A DNA stretch of 15,345 nt. Origin: Cloacimonetes bacterium UBA4175. Lineage in GTDB: Bacteria; Cloacimonadota; Cloacimonadia; Cloacimonadales; Cloacimonadaceae. Below are positions 1 to 6,746 of this stretch, piece after piece; the first letter of the stretch is position 1; every line of letters starts with the position of its first letter. A program made the translations under genes and the position numbers. Under the pieces are notes generated by a model, which was not told where the DNA came from, searched no databases, and saw only the letters and a program-made list of their open reading frames with translations. The DNA lies in the NCBI GenBank assembly GCA_002379855.1, contig DFUX01000011.1, forward strand, positions 1 to 15,345, given 5' to 3'.

Positions 1-175
1 ATGATGCCTGGCATGCCAATTTTATACAGATTGACGGATTAGACTGATTGTGGGATTATTATTGTAAAACAAGAAGGCTTTACAGGCAGCCCGTCGTTAT
101 TCTTGTGCGTTCCCAGAGTTAGACCAGGGTCAGCAATGTCCGTCTTTATCGTAGTTTTCACTAATACAAATAATT

Positions 176-224
176 AGGCGGTCTGTCTGATAATCTGTCT
201 GTTGAGATTATCGGCAAACCGCCT
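176..224 (-). terminator. Two-tier hairpin just downstream of tRNA-Pro
   Basis: Two nested inverted repeats are visible. AGGCGGT (176-182) pairs with ACCGCCT (218-224), and GATAATCT (189-196) pairs perfectly with AGATTATC (205-212) around an 8-base loop. The structure starts 7 bases beyond the tRNA CCA end in the direction of tRNA transcription. An AT-rich stretch follows it but no clean U-run, so it may act as a processing or protective hairpin and not as a strict intrinsic terminator. Confidence 0.45.
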
Positions 225-230
225 GAAAAC

Positions 231-308
231 TGGTCGGGATGACAGGATTTGAACCTGCGACCACTTGAACCCCATTCAAGTACGCTAGCCGGACTGCGCT
301 ACATCCCG
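231..308 (-). tRNA. tRNA-Pro, anticodon GGG
   Basis: Read on the minus strand, the sequence folds into a full cloverleaf. The 7-bp acceptor stem CGGGATG/CATCCCG is perfect and has the C1-G72 pair and A73 discriminator typical of proline tRNAs. The D-stem is GCGC/GCGT. The anticodon stem is CTTGA/TCAAG around the loop ATGGGGT, which gives anticodon GGG. The T-arm is GCAGG-TTCAAAT-CCTGT, and CCA is encoded in the DNA. The TAGCGCAG and GGTTCAAAT blocks match E. coli tRNA-Pro(GGG). It is transcribed away from the ABC-F gene. No convincing promoter was seen upstream of 308. Confidence 0.95.
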
Positions 309-326
309 GACCTTGAAACCTAAAAA

Positions 327-418
327 AAGGAGGGGCTGATTTTGACAAGCAAAATTTGTGTTTGACAGCCACGGCTGCTCCCCAAGGATGGTGCCGATAT
401 AGACTAAACGCAGCCTCC
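327..418 (+). promoter_or_regulatory. Possible leader with seven-codon uORF ahead of the ABC-F gene
   Basis: A very strong Shine-Dalgarno stretch, AAGGAGGGG (327-335), lies 6 bases ahead of a TTG codon at 342. That codon opens a seven-codon frame (MTSKICV) ending in TGA at 363-365, about 90 bases before the ABC-F start. Downstream, GGCTGC (373-378) can pair with GCAGCC (410-415). CAGCCTCC (411-418) could instead pair with the upstream Shine-Dalgarno region with a small bulge. Short uORF attenuators are known for some antibiotic-resistance ABC-F genes, but this gene is not clearly of that class. The call is an inference from sequence only. Confidence 0.25.
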
Positions 419-458
419 AAAGGGATTTGGCAGGCCAGAATGAAATGAGGAGAGAGTT

Positions 459-2372
459 GTGAGCCTTGTCCGGGCACAAGACCTGGCTTTGGAATTTGGC
501 GGCAATTACATCTTGCGGGATGTGAATTGCAGCCTGGAACAAAACAGCCGCGTGGGGCTGATCGGAGCCAATGGCTCTGGAAAAACCACTCTGATCAAGC
601 TGATCATGGGAATTCAGCAACCCACATCGGGCGCCGTTGTAAAAGCCAGAAACTGCAAGATCGCCTATCTGCCCCAGAATTTCAAGCTGGATCAAAACCG
701 CCTGTTGCTGGACTATGTGAAAGATTCCCGTCCCGACCTGCGTGAGCTGTCACAGCAGATAGAGAGTCTTTCGCAAGCACTGGCGGACGGATACAGCGAA
801 AGTTTGGAAAACTCTCTCAACGCCAGGGTGGAACACTATACAGCCCTGGGCGGGTATGAATTTGACAATGAGCTTAAATACGTGCTCACATCGCTGGATT
901 TCCCTCCCACTGAATGGCACAAACGCTGCGGAGATTTCAGCGGAGGAGAGCAGACCCGCATCTGCCTGGCAGCTATCCTGCTTCAGCAATATGACCTGCT
1001 GATCCTGGACGAGCCCACCAATCATCTCGACCTTGCCATGATTGACTGGCTGGAAAAGTATCTGCTCAAGCAGACTAAGCCTTTTCTGGTGGTGTCGCAC
1101 GACCGGCGTTTTCTGGACAACACTGTCAGCACAATCTGGTGCTTGCGCCAGGGCAGTATTTCCATCACCAAGGGCAATTACTCTTCTTTCAAAGCCGCGG
1201 ATGAGATCGCCCGCCTGTCGCAACAACGCGAATATGAAAGGCAGCAAAAGTTCATCAGCGAAACCCAGGCCTATATCCAAAAGTTTATAGCGGGAACCCG
1301 CAGCGGCTCGGCAAAAAGCAGGCTCAAAATGCTCAACCGCCTGGAGATCGTAAAAAAGCCTGGAGAAAAAAAAGCTCTGAAGATCGAACTGGCTGTTTCC
1401 AAACGCAGCGGAAACGACATCTTTACCCTGAAAAACCTGAGCTTCGGCATTCCCGGAGTTCGCGAGCTGGCCAGGGACATCGATCTGAAGGTGCATTACC
1501 AGGACCGTATCTGCGTTATGGGTCCCAACGGCTGCGGAAAGACAACCCTGCTCAAGATTCTGTTGGGCGAACATGAGATCAGCGGGGGCACCCTCAAGAC
1601 CGGGGCCAGCCTGGATGTGGGCTACTTCGACCAGCATCAGGTTCAGCTTGCGGAAGACCTGAGCGTGATGGATACTATCTGGCAGTTGGTGCCCCATGCT
1701 CCCCAGGGATACGTGTTGAGCTGGCTGGCGCGGTTTGGTTTCAGGGGGGATGAGGTGGATAAAATGGTAAGCGTCTTGAGCGGAGGCGAAAAATCCCGCC
1801 TCTACCTCTGCCAGTTGATCCACCAGAACCCCAACCTGCTGATCATGGACGAACCTACCAACCATCTGGATATAGACATGGCGGACGCCTTGCTGGAAGC
1901 GTTGAAACAGTATAAGGGCACAGTGATCTTTGTCTCGCACGACCGCTGGTTTCTCAGCGAGCTGGCCAGCAAGTTTTGGGTGTTTACCAAAGTATCTGAT
2001 GCCCATGGAATTCATACCACCGTCGTTGAACCGGATTGCGATTGGCAGCAGGCCATCGCTCTGGCTTTTTCGGAACCGGAAAAGGAAAAGACCGTAGCCC
2101 CGCCCCGGGAAAAGAAAAAAAAGATCAATCCCTGGTATCTGGAACAGCTCCATCTGCGGATCGAGGAACAACAACAAATACTGGCCAGGCACAAAAACGA
2201 TCTGGAATCCATCCACTTCCAGCTTTCAGACTCCGCCACCTACAACGATCAGGGCAGGGTGCTAAGTCTGCAAAAAGAAATGTCCAGCCTGGAAGAGCAG
2301 ATTCAGGCTATCCAGACCCGTTTAAACGAACTTGAAGACCAGTATCTGATACAGAGTTATGAAGAAAGCTAA
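459..2372 (+). CDS. ABC-F family ATPase (YheS/YdiF-like), ribosome-associated
   Basis: This is a soluble duplicated ABC ATPase with no membrane segment. ABC-F proteins bind the ribosomal E site and adjust translation. Domain 1 has Walker A GANGSGKTT (residues 36-44), signature FSGGEQTR near 160 and LDEPTNHLD at 183-191. Domain 2 has GPNGCGKTT (355-363), LSGGEKSR (440-447) and MDEPTNHLD near 463. Both catalytic glutamates are present. The linker, about 240-310 and ending AKSRLKMLNRLE, is the basic helical region that contacts tRNA in this family. A C-terminal coiled coil runs from about 555 to 637. The length matches the family (about 630-640). The start is GTG, chosen because AGGAGAGA (448-455) lies just ahead of it. 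The last 14 bases overlap the next gene. The subgroup call rests on the linker and on the GYFDQHQ and RFGFRGD blocks. A resistance role is not indicated. Confidence 0.93.
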   Translation: MSLVRAQDLALEFGGNYILRDVNCSLEQNSRVGLIGANGSGKTTLIKLIMGIQQPTSGAVVKARNCKIAYLPQNFKLDQNRLLLDYVKDSRPDLRELSQQIESLSQALADGYSESLENSLNARVEHYTALGGYEFDNELKYVLTSLDFPPTEWHKRCGDFSGGEQTRICLAAILLQQYDLLILDEPTNHLDLAMIDWLEKYLLKQTKPFLVVSHDRRFLDNTVSTIWCLRQGSISITKGNYSSFKAADEIARLSQQREYERQQKFISETQAYIQKFIAGTRSGSAKSRLKMLNRLEIVKKPGEKKALKIELAVSKRSGNDIFTLKNLSFGIPGVRELARDIDLKVHYQDRICVMGPNGCGKTTLLKILLGEHEISGGTLKTGASLDVGYFDQHQVQLAEDLSVMDTIWQLVPHAPQGYVLSWLARFGFRGDEVDKMVSVLSGGEKSRLYLCQLIHQNPNLLIMDEPTNHLDIDMADALLEALKQYKGTVIFVSHDRWFLSELASKFWVFTKVSDAHGIHTTVVEPDCDWQQAIALAFSEPEKEKTVAPPREKKKKINPWYLEQLHLRIEEQQQILARHKNDLESIHFQLSDSATYNDQGRVLSLQKEMSSLEEQIQAIQTRLNELEDQYLIQSYEES

Positions 2373-3339
2373 ACGCATCGGCTTCACGACCTCATTCCCG
2401 GTGGAGGTGATCTTTGCGGCGGGTCACATCCCGGTGGATCTGAACAACATCTTCATCGAGGGCAATGCTGCCCAGCACATCCGCAACGCGGAACTGAAAG
2501 GATTTCCCCGCACCCTCTGCGCGTGGATCAAAGGCAATTTTGACGCTGCCCTCGCGGCAAATCTGGATGAGGTGGTGGGAATAGTGCAGGGAGATTGTTC
2601 CAATGGCGCTTCCCTCACTTCGATGCTCAAGGAAGAAGGCCTGCCCGTGTGGCACTTTTCCTTTCCTCAGGAGCGGGATTATACGGAACTGGACAAAGAG
2701 ATCGCCAAGCTGGAAGAGCATTTTGGGGTGAGCCGGGTTCAGACGCTGCAAGCCAAGCGACGGCTGGATTCGATCCGGAAAAAGCTGGCCGTTCTGGATG
2801 GATGGACCTCTCAGGAACGGCTCGTAAGCGGCAAGGAAAACCACATCTGGCTGGTGAACTCTTCAGATTTCTGGGGTGATCCTGACAGGTTCGAGAGCGA
2901 ATTGGACGCCTTCCTCAAACAGGCCTCGCGAAGGCAGCCCATAGCCTGCAAATACCGCTGCGCCTACCTTGGCGTACCCCCTATCTACAGCGACATCTAC
3001 GACCGCCTGCGCGATCTGGATGCCGACGTGGTCTTCAATGAGGTTCAAAGGCAGTTCTCCATGCCCCCGATTGGTGATGATATTGTGCAGCAATATCTTG
3101 CCTATACCTATCCCTACAGTGTGTTTGAGCGTCTGGAGGATATCCAGACCCAACTGCGCGAGCGGCGCGTGGATCTTGTTTTCAGCTACACCCAGGCTTT
3201 TTGCCATCTGCAGATCGACAACATCCTGCTGAAAAAGCACCTCGATCTGCCCTTCCTTACTTTGGAAGGGGACCAGCCAGAAGAGTTGGACAGCAGGACT
3301 CTGTTGCGGCTGGAAAGTTTCTTTGAGGTGCATGGATGA
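2359..3339 (+). CDS. 2-hydroxyacyl-CoA dehydratase D-component-like Fe-S protein, solo
   Basis: The protein resembles the HgdB/FldC-type D-component family (PF06050). Enzymes of that family bind a [4Fe-4S] cluster through three cysteines and need a partner subunit and an ATP-dependent activator to remove water from 2-hydroxyacyl-CoA. Likely ligands are Cys54 (TLCAWIKG), Cys80 (QGDCSNG) and Cys282 (TQAFCHLQIDN). A further CxxxC lies at 197-201. The C-terminal LEGDQ at 302-306, then a charged tail with LRLESF, also fits the family. At 326 residues it is shorter than usual subunits (about 370-430). No second subunit or activator gene is nearby. It overlaps the ABC-F gene by 14 bases and mnmA by 4 (ATGA), so translation is coupled. 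Its own ribosome site is weak. A role in CoA-ester dehydration is doubtful given the neighbours; a role with MnmA is possible. The function is unknown. Confidence 0.8.
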   Translation: MKKAKRIGFTTSFPVEVIFAAGHIPVDLNNIFIEGNAAQHIRNAELKGFPRTLCAWIKGNFDAALAANLDEVVGIVQGDCSNGASLTSMLKEEGLPVWHFSFPQERDYTELDKEIAKLEEHFGVSRVQTLQAKRRLDSIRKKLAVLDGWTSQERLVSGKENHIWLVNSSDFWGDPDRFESELDAFLKQASRRQPIACKYRCAYLGVPPIYSDIYDRLRDLDADVVFNEVQRQFSMPPIGDDIVQQYLAYTYPYSVFERLEDIQTQLRERRVDLVFSYTQAFCHLQIDNILLKKHLDLPFLTLEGDQPEELDSRTLLRLESFFEVHG

Positions 3340-4415
3340 AGAGGGTCGCCCTGGGCATGAGCGGCGGCATCGACTCCACCGTTTGCGCCCTGCTGCTCCA
3401 ACAAAGCGGATATGAGGTGATTGGCGTCACCATGTCCATCTGGGATGAAAACAGCGTCCGGGGCGAGATCAGCGGCGGTTCTTGCTTTGGCCCCCAGGAG
3501 AAGGAAAACCTCGTGGCTGCCCTGATGGCTTGCGCGAAACTGGGAATCGAACACCATATAGTTCCCTTGCAACGGGAGTTTGCGACCTGTGTTTTGGACT
3601 ATTTCCGCTCTACATATCTGGCAGGGAAAACACCCAATCCCTGTGTTGTCTGCAACCAAAGCGTCAAGCTTGGCTTTCTGCCCCGGCGCTTAAAGCAACT
3701 CGGCATACCCTTCGATCTTTTCGCCACCGGCCATTATGTGCGCAACGATTATTCGGAGCAGACCGGGAGATGGCAGCTTCGGAAAGCCAAAGACCCCGGC
3801 AAAGACCAATCCTACTTTCTTTGTTATCTTACTCAGGAGCAGCTTGCCAACACGATCTTCCCCCTGGGGAACCTCACCAAGAGGGAGATACGGGCTCTGG
3901 CTGCCATGCATGGCATGGACTTTATCCTAAGCAGAAAAGAGAGCCAGGACTTCCTTGGCAGCGACCAGTATCCCCTGCTTTTCCCGGATGATTCTTTTGA
4001 ACCGGGAAACATGGTCGATCCAGAGGGTAAAATAGTGGGAACCCACAAAGGCATCATCCATTATACTGTGGGCCAGAGGAAAAACCTTGGCTTGAGCGGA
4101 AAACCTGAACCCTGGTATGTCATTTCCCTGGATGCGGCAAGCAATCAGGTGTTGGTGGGGCCCAAACAGTATCTGTACAAGGACAGACTGACCGCGCAAC
4201 GTGTCAACTGGCTTTCGATCGACAAGCCTGACAGGGAAATACGGGCGGAAGCCAAGATCCGTTTTGGCCATGATGCCGCTCCCTGCCAGATCACCCCGAC
4301 CGCGGGAGATGAAGCGGAGCTTGTGTTTGACACTCCTCAACTCTCCATAACCCCTGGCCAGATGGTGGTCTTTTATTCTGGTGACCTGCTACTTGGTGGC
4401 GGCATGATAAAGTAA
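3336..4415 (+). CDS. tRNA-specific 2-thiouridylase MnmA, variant cysteine set
   Basis: MnmA adenylates C2 of wobble uridine 34 in tRNAs for Lys, Glu and Gln and replaces the oxygen with sulfur. The PP-loop SGGIDS is at residues 9-14. Family blocks are TGHYVR (131-136), KDQSYFL (156-162), HYTVGQRKNLGL (242-253), and a C-terminal beta-barrel ending TPGQMVVFYSGDLLLGGG. The catalytic loop reads TPNPCVVCN (99-107). Cys106 matches E. coli Cys102, and Cys103 replaces the usual Asp of the DxxC motif. The second E. coli catalytic cysteine (Cys199, in DSTGICF) is absent here: the aligned segment is ESQDFLG (202-208). Cys50 (GGSCFG) and Cys163 are other candidates. The 359-residue length is normal. GAGGTG (3325-3330) sits 5 bases ahead of the ATG. 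The family call is firm. The sulfur-transfer chemistry is likely different from E. coli. Confidence 0.95.
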   Translation: MKRVALGMSGGIDSTVCALLLQQSGYEVIGVTMSIWDENSVRGEISGGSCFGPQEKENLVAALMACAKLGIEHHIVPLQREFATCVLDYFRSTYLAGKTPNPCVVCNQSVKLGFLPRRLKQLGIPFDLFATGHYVRNDYSEQTGRWQLRKAKDPGKDQSYFLCYLTQEQLANTIFPLGNLTKREIRALAAMHGMDFILSRKESQDFLGSDQYPLLFPDDSFEPGNMVDPEGKIVGTHKGIIHYTVGQRKNLGLSGKPEPWYVISLDAASNQVLVGPKQYLYKDRLTAQRVNWLSIDKPDREIRAEAKIRFGHDAAPCQITPTAGDEAELVFDTPQLSITPGQMVVFYSGDLLLGGGMIK

Positions 4416-4532
4416 TATTCACAGCTCGGATGCAACACCCCTTAATCAACCAACCCCTTACATTCCAAACGCATATCAAGCCTGATATATTCTATTTGAC
4501 ACAAAGCAGTGAGGAAAAAAGAGTGGGATATC

Positions 4533-5501
4533 ATGAAGACAGTAAAATGGGATCTTGACCTCAATCCTGAGCAGCTTGCAACGCAGAAGGGTTGGGCTTT
4601 TTTCTGCATACAGGGTGACTCAGGTCCCCTGTTGTGCGGCTACACGCCCAATCTGGCTAAACGCCTGAGCCTGATTCTCAAGAAAGCTGAGGAAGAAAAC
4701 AATTACCGTCAGATGAGCCTGCAAGCAAGATCCTTACAGTATGAGATTTTTTCCCAGGCAATGCAGGCTCTGCTGCGCCATAAGGTCTATTGCCTGCAAA
4801 ACCAACCTGCTTTCCAGAGCAAAATCCTCCCCTGGGAAAACTACTGCTATCTGGCTTTGGATGCCTATCGTTTTCCCTTTGTGAGCATGCAGTCATACAC
4901 CGATGACGACTGGCTTTACATTGGCCCCTGGCGCAGCCGGTTCATGTTGGCAGACGTCATGGACAGCCTTTCGCGCATCTTGAAAATCCCTTTTTGCGAG
5001 ACGGGCACTTTTCCCTGCCACAAGCTTGATAGCCAGGTCTGCAAAGGCTATTGCCTGGCCCTGCAAGAAGGGCTTTCGCAAAAAGCAAAGCCGGATTTGG
5101 GCAAGCTTCAGACGCTGTTGGAAGAAGCCTTTACACATCCGGATAATGGCATTTTGGAACTGGTAGCCAAAGAACGGGACAACTACTTCAATGATCTGGA
5201 GTTTGCCAAGGCAGATTTACTGAACGATGAAGTGGAAATCTTGAAAAAGTACCGTGAATGGCTTGAATTTCTCATCGCCAGCAAGTCGATAGCCCTGGAT
5301 GGGCCGGATTTTTCCGTGGAAGGTGGAATGCTGAGAACCTGTAATCTGGATGGCAAACTCTATGAGTTTACGCGGCCCGCGCCATCGTTCAGGCCCAACG
5401 AAAAACTGGCGCTGAATCTGCAGGATGTGGATGAGGCGTGGATTGTTTATCAACACCTAAAAACGAACCAAGGATCAATATATGTATCAAGAGATCAGTG
5501 A
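4533..5501 (+). CDS. UvrC N-terminal-like protein with degenerate GIY-YIG nuclease site
   Basis: The domain order is that of the first half of UvrC or of Cho. A GIY-YIG-type fold spans about residues 19-97 (GWAFFC...LLCGYTPNLAKRL). A cysteine block (WLYIGPWRSR at 127-136, then Cys155, Cys162, Cys170 and Cys174) follows. A UVR-type helical motif lies near 211-241 (DLEFAKADLLNDEVEIL). The RNase H-like and helix-hairpin-helix C-terminal half of UvrC is missing; about 80 unassigned residues follow instead. The GIY and YIG tyrosines are lost (AFF, LCG), and the catalytic Glu of the LLLEANLIK helix is His83, though Arg44 remains. The last three cysteines keep UvrC spacing (8 then 4), so an Fe-S cluster could be kept. 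ATG 4533 was chosen over GTG 4509, which lacks a ribosome site and would add eight residues; this choice is uncertain. It overlaps purC by 20 bases. A nuclease role is unlikely; it may bind damaged DNA or UvrB. Confidence 0.72.
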   Translation: MKTVKWDLDLNPEQLATQKGWAFFCIQGDSGPLLCGYTPNLAKRLSLILKKAEEENNYRQMSLQARSLQYEIFSQAMQALLRHKVYCLQNQPAFQSKILPWENYCYLALDAYRFPFVSMQSYTDDDWLYIGPWRSRFMLADVMDSLSRILKIPFCETGTFPCHKLDSQVCKGYCLALQEGLSQKAKPDLGKLQTLLEEAFTHPDNGILELVAKERDNYFNDLEFAKADLLNDEVEILKKYREWLEFLIASKSIALDGPDFSVEGGMLRTCNLDGKLYEFTRPAPSFRPNEKLALNLQDVDEAWIVYQHLKTNQGSIYVSRDQ

Positions 5502-6357
5502 ATTAGAGATTGTAAAGAACAGCAAACAGGGCAAGGTGAGAGATATCTATGACCTGGGCAGTGAGCTTCTGATAGTGACCACCGACCGCATCTCCGCCTT
5601 TGATGTGGTTTTCGCGGAGGAGATTCCGGGAAAAGGGAAAATACTTAACCAGATCGCCCTGCACTTTTTTGAGCTAACCAGGGATATCGTGCCGAACCAC
5701 CTGATCAGCGCGGAAGTTCAGGATTATCCGGCAGAATTCGCTGAGTACAGGGACTACCTGGAAGGCCGCAGCATGCTGGTGAAGAAGACCCGGGTGATCC
5801 CCTTTGAATGTATCGTTCGGGGCTACATCAGCGGCTCTGCCTGGGCTGAATATGCCGGGAACGGAACCGTAGGCGGCATGATGGTGGCTGAGGAACTGAA
5901 GGAAAGCCAAAAGTTTGCGCACCCTCTGTTTACGCCATCCACAAAAGCTGAAGCCGGGCACGACGAAAACATAAGCTACCGTGAGATGCTTCATTGCATG
6001 GATGAGCGGATAGCGGTGTTTTTGAAGAACAAATCGCTGGCAGTTTATAACTTTGCCCATGAGATGCTGCTCAAGGCGGGGATTATTCTGGCGGATACCA
6101 AGTTCGAATTTGGCACCATAGGAAACCAGATCTACCTGGTTGACGAGATCCTGACTCCAGATTCATCAAGGTTCTGGCCCGCCGAGAGCTACGAAGTGGG
6201 AAAAAGCCCCGCCAGCTATGACAAACAATATATCCGCGACTTTCTGACCCAAAGCGGTTGGGACAAACAGCCTCCTGCTCCCCATTTACCAGATGAGGTG
6301 ATCCGCAAAACCCTGGATAAATATGAGCAGATCAGAAAAATAATCATTGGAGATTGA
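5482..6357 (+). CDS. purC: Phosphoribosylaminoimidazole-succinocarboxamide synthase (SAICAR synthetase)
   Basis: PurC joins CAIR and L-aspartate using ATP to give SAICAR in de novo purine synthesis; it is a cytosolic enzyme. Family blocks are GKVRDIYDL (17-25), TTDRISAFDVVF (33-44), PFECIVRGYISGSAWAEY (107-124), TPSTKAEAGHDENIS (151-165), LADTKFEFG (203-211) and LVDEILTPDSSRFWP (219-233). The length of 291 residues fits the longer (yeast ADE1-like) form rather than the short form of about 240. AAGGA about 10 bases upstream of the ATG supports the start, which lies inside the preceding gene. No other purine gene is in the window, so it is placed here by operon structure and not as part of a pur cluster. 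Confidence 0.97.
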   Translation: MYQEISELEIVKNSKQGKVRDIYDLGSELLIVTTDRISAFDVVFAEEIPGKGKILNQIALHFFELTRDIVPNHLISAEVQDYPAEFAEYRDYLEGRSMLVKKTRVIPFECIVRGYISGSAWAEYAGNGTVGGMMVAEELKESQKFAHPLFTPSTKAEAGHDENISYREMLHCMDERIAVFLKNKSLAVYNFAHEMLLKAGIILADTKFEFGTIGNQIYLVDEILTPDSSRFWPAESYEVGKSPASYDKQYIRDFLTQSGWDKQPPAPHLPDEVIRKTLDKYEQIRKIIIGD

Positions 6358-6364
6358 GAGCCGC

Positions 6365-6745
6365 ATGATGACAACGATTTGCCTCGTCGATGACGAAGAA
6401 GAATTGATTTCGAACTTGAAAATAGAGCTTGAATCGCTGCGTCCGGACTGGAGGATTCTGGCATATTCCAATGGTATGGATGCTCTCAGGCAGATAATCC
6501 AGGGCAGGGTGAACCTGCTGGTCACCGATATTGCCATGCCCGATATGGACGGATACGAGTTGTATTGGAGAGTCAAAGACCACGACCCCTCGATTCCCGT
6601 GATCATGATGACCGGATTCGGGTATGATCCCAACCATGTGTTGGTGAGGGCAAAGTCCGATGGCCTCAAGGATGTTCTGTATAAACCTTTCGACACCGAG
6701 AGGCTAATAGAGCTTATCAATCGCAAACTCACAGAAGGGAAGTGA
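6365..6745 (+). CDS. Stand-alone receiver-domain response regulator
   Basis: This is a CheY-like single receiver domain of 126 residues with no output domain. The acidic pair Asp9/Asp10 (CLVDDEEE), phospho-acceptor Asp55 (LLVTDIAMPDMDG), switch Thr83 (IMMTGFG) and Lys107 (YKPFD) are all present, so it should be phosphorylatable. No histidine kinase or output partner is in the window. The start at ATG 6365 is chosen because GAGAG lies just ahead and the first strand then begins as in the family; a TTG at 6347 would add six residues overlapping purC. It sits 7 bases after purC and 1 base before lpxK, so it is co-translated with them. The partner and output are unknown. Confidence 0.93.
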   Translation: MMTTICLVDDEEELISNLKIELESLRPDWRILAYSNGMDALRQIIQGRVNLLVTDIAMPDMDGYELYWRVKDHDPSIPVIMMTGFGYDPNHVLVRAKSDGLKDVLYKPFDTERLIELINRKLTEGK

Positions 6746-6746
6746 T

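Noticed and set aside
362..403. TTGACA at 362 as a promoter for the ABC-F operon
   Set aside because: No -10 element is found at 15-19 bases; the nearest TATAGA-like sequence is about 30 bases away.
750..2216. A 488-residue open frame on the minus strand
   Set aside because: It lies wholly opposite the ABC-F gene, whose motifs are unmistakable; its protein has no recognisable domain and arises from the codon bias of the real gene.
4509..4532. GTG at 4509 as the start of the UvrC-like gene
   Set aside because: No Shine-Dalgarno sequence precedes it, and the ATG eight codons later gives a normal family start; it is kept only as an alternative.
4416..4532. Terminator between mnmA and the UvrC-like gene
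   Set aside because: No GC-rich stem with a T-run is present; a TATATT near 4486 hints at a promoter but no matching -35 was found.
6347..6364. TTG at 6347 as the start of the response regulator
   Set aside because: It lies inside purC, and ATG 6365 has GAGAG at suitable distance and begins where receiver domains usually begin.
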